12,163 nucleotides of DNA from an uncultured Eubacteriales bacterium (GTDB lineage: Bacteria; Bacillota; Clostridia; Oscillospirales; Oscillospiraceae). The stretch's first letter is position 1. The number at the start of each line of letters is the position of its first letter. The position numbers and the translations under genes were made by a program. The stretch covers positions 1-12,163 of the forward strand of contig CATXTO010000052.1 in assembly GCA_958402445.1 (NCBI GenBank), read 5' to 3'. Below, piece after piece: positions 12,156 to 12,163 of the stretch. The notes below the pieces were generated by a model. It searched no databases and was not told the origin of the DNA. It was given only the letters and a program-made list of their open reading frames with translations.

Positions 12156-12163
12156 TGTAGGGG
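12156..12163. repeat. Left end of a further repeat copy, cut by the window edge
   Basis: TGTAGGGG starts 21 nt after the right end of the previous copy and runs into the window edge. The same right-end to left-end spacing (20-23 nt) is seen at 8-30 and 5806-5825, which supports reading these 8 bases as a real repeat start. Confidence 0.5.

Overview
The window looks like a chromosomal segment of a GC-rich Firmicute of the class Clostridia, most likely Oscillospiraceae (the Flavonifractor, Intestinimonas and Oscillibacter neighbourhood). The grounds are the high G+C, strong AGGAGG-type ribosome binding sites, Gram-positive two-component proteins, an iscR-cysK-iscS-iscU style cluster, and dispersed palindromic repeats beginning TGTAGGGGCG. 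This placement is inference; no rRNA or marker gene is present.

Layout from left to right. Positions 1-340 are non-coding: a palindromic repeat, then a promoter with phased TTMACA-like direct repeats. Next comes a module on the + strand: an OmpR-type response regulator, a membrane histidine kinase, a membrane-anchored HtrA-type serine protease with a PDZ domain, and a lower-GC GNAT acetyltransferase only 9 bp behind it. The likely theme is envelope or secretion stress, by analogy with CssRS-HtrA of Bacillus. After a gap of about 200 bp come nudC (NADH/NAD-RNA pyrophosphatase) and a small two-helix membrane protein, closed by a hairpin terminator. An intergenic region of about 440 bp follows, holding two full palindromic repeats. 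Then comes a one-component membrane regulator: an XRE-type HTH, four membrane helices and a LiaF-like repeat domain. It ends in a strong bidirectional terminator that it shares with a convergent pair on the - strand, an AraC-type regulator and a TraX-family membrane protein.

Divergent from the AraC gene is the sulfur and iron-sulfur cluster operon: iscR (Rrf2 family), cysK (cysteine synthase), iscS (cysteine desulfurase) and iscU (scaffold, with a Cys-rich tail), closed by a 13-bp hairpin terminator. The logic is compact: CysK makes cysteine, IscS takes its sulfur, IscU assembles the cluster, and IscR probably senses cluster status. The clearest regulatory find is a perfect 9-bp inverted repeat centred on the -35 box of a near-consensus promoter that overlaps the iscR stop codon and faces cysK.

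The palindromic repeats recur at the left edge, the middle and the right edge. Each time, a right end (CCCCTACA-like) is followed 20-23 nt later by a new left end (TGTAGGGG), a regular head-to-tail arrangement. I found no phage, transposase, CRISPR, rRNA or tRNA. Most of the window is ordinary core-genome content. The items worth following are the internal Rrf2 operator, the repeat architecture, the cysteine clusters in the kinase sensor and AraC protein, and the HTH/LiaF-like fusion.
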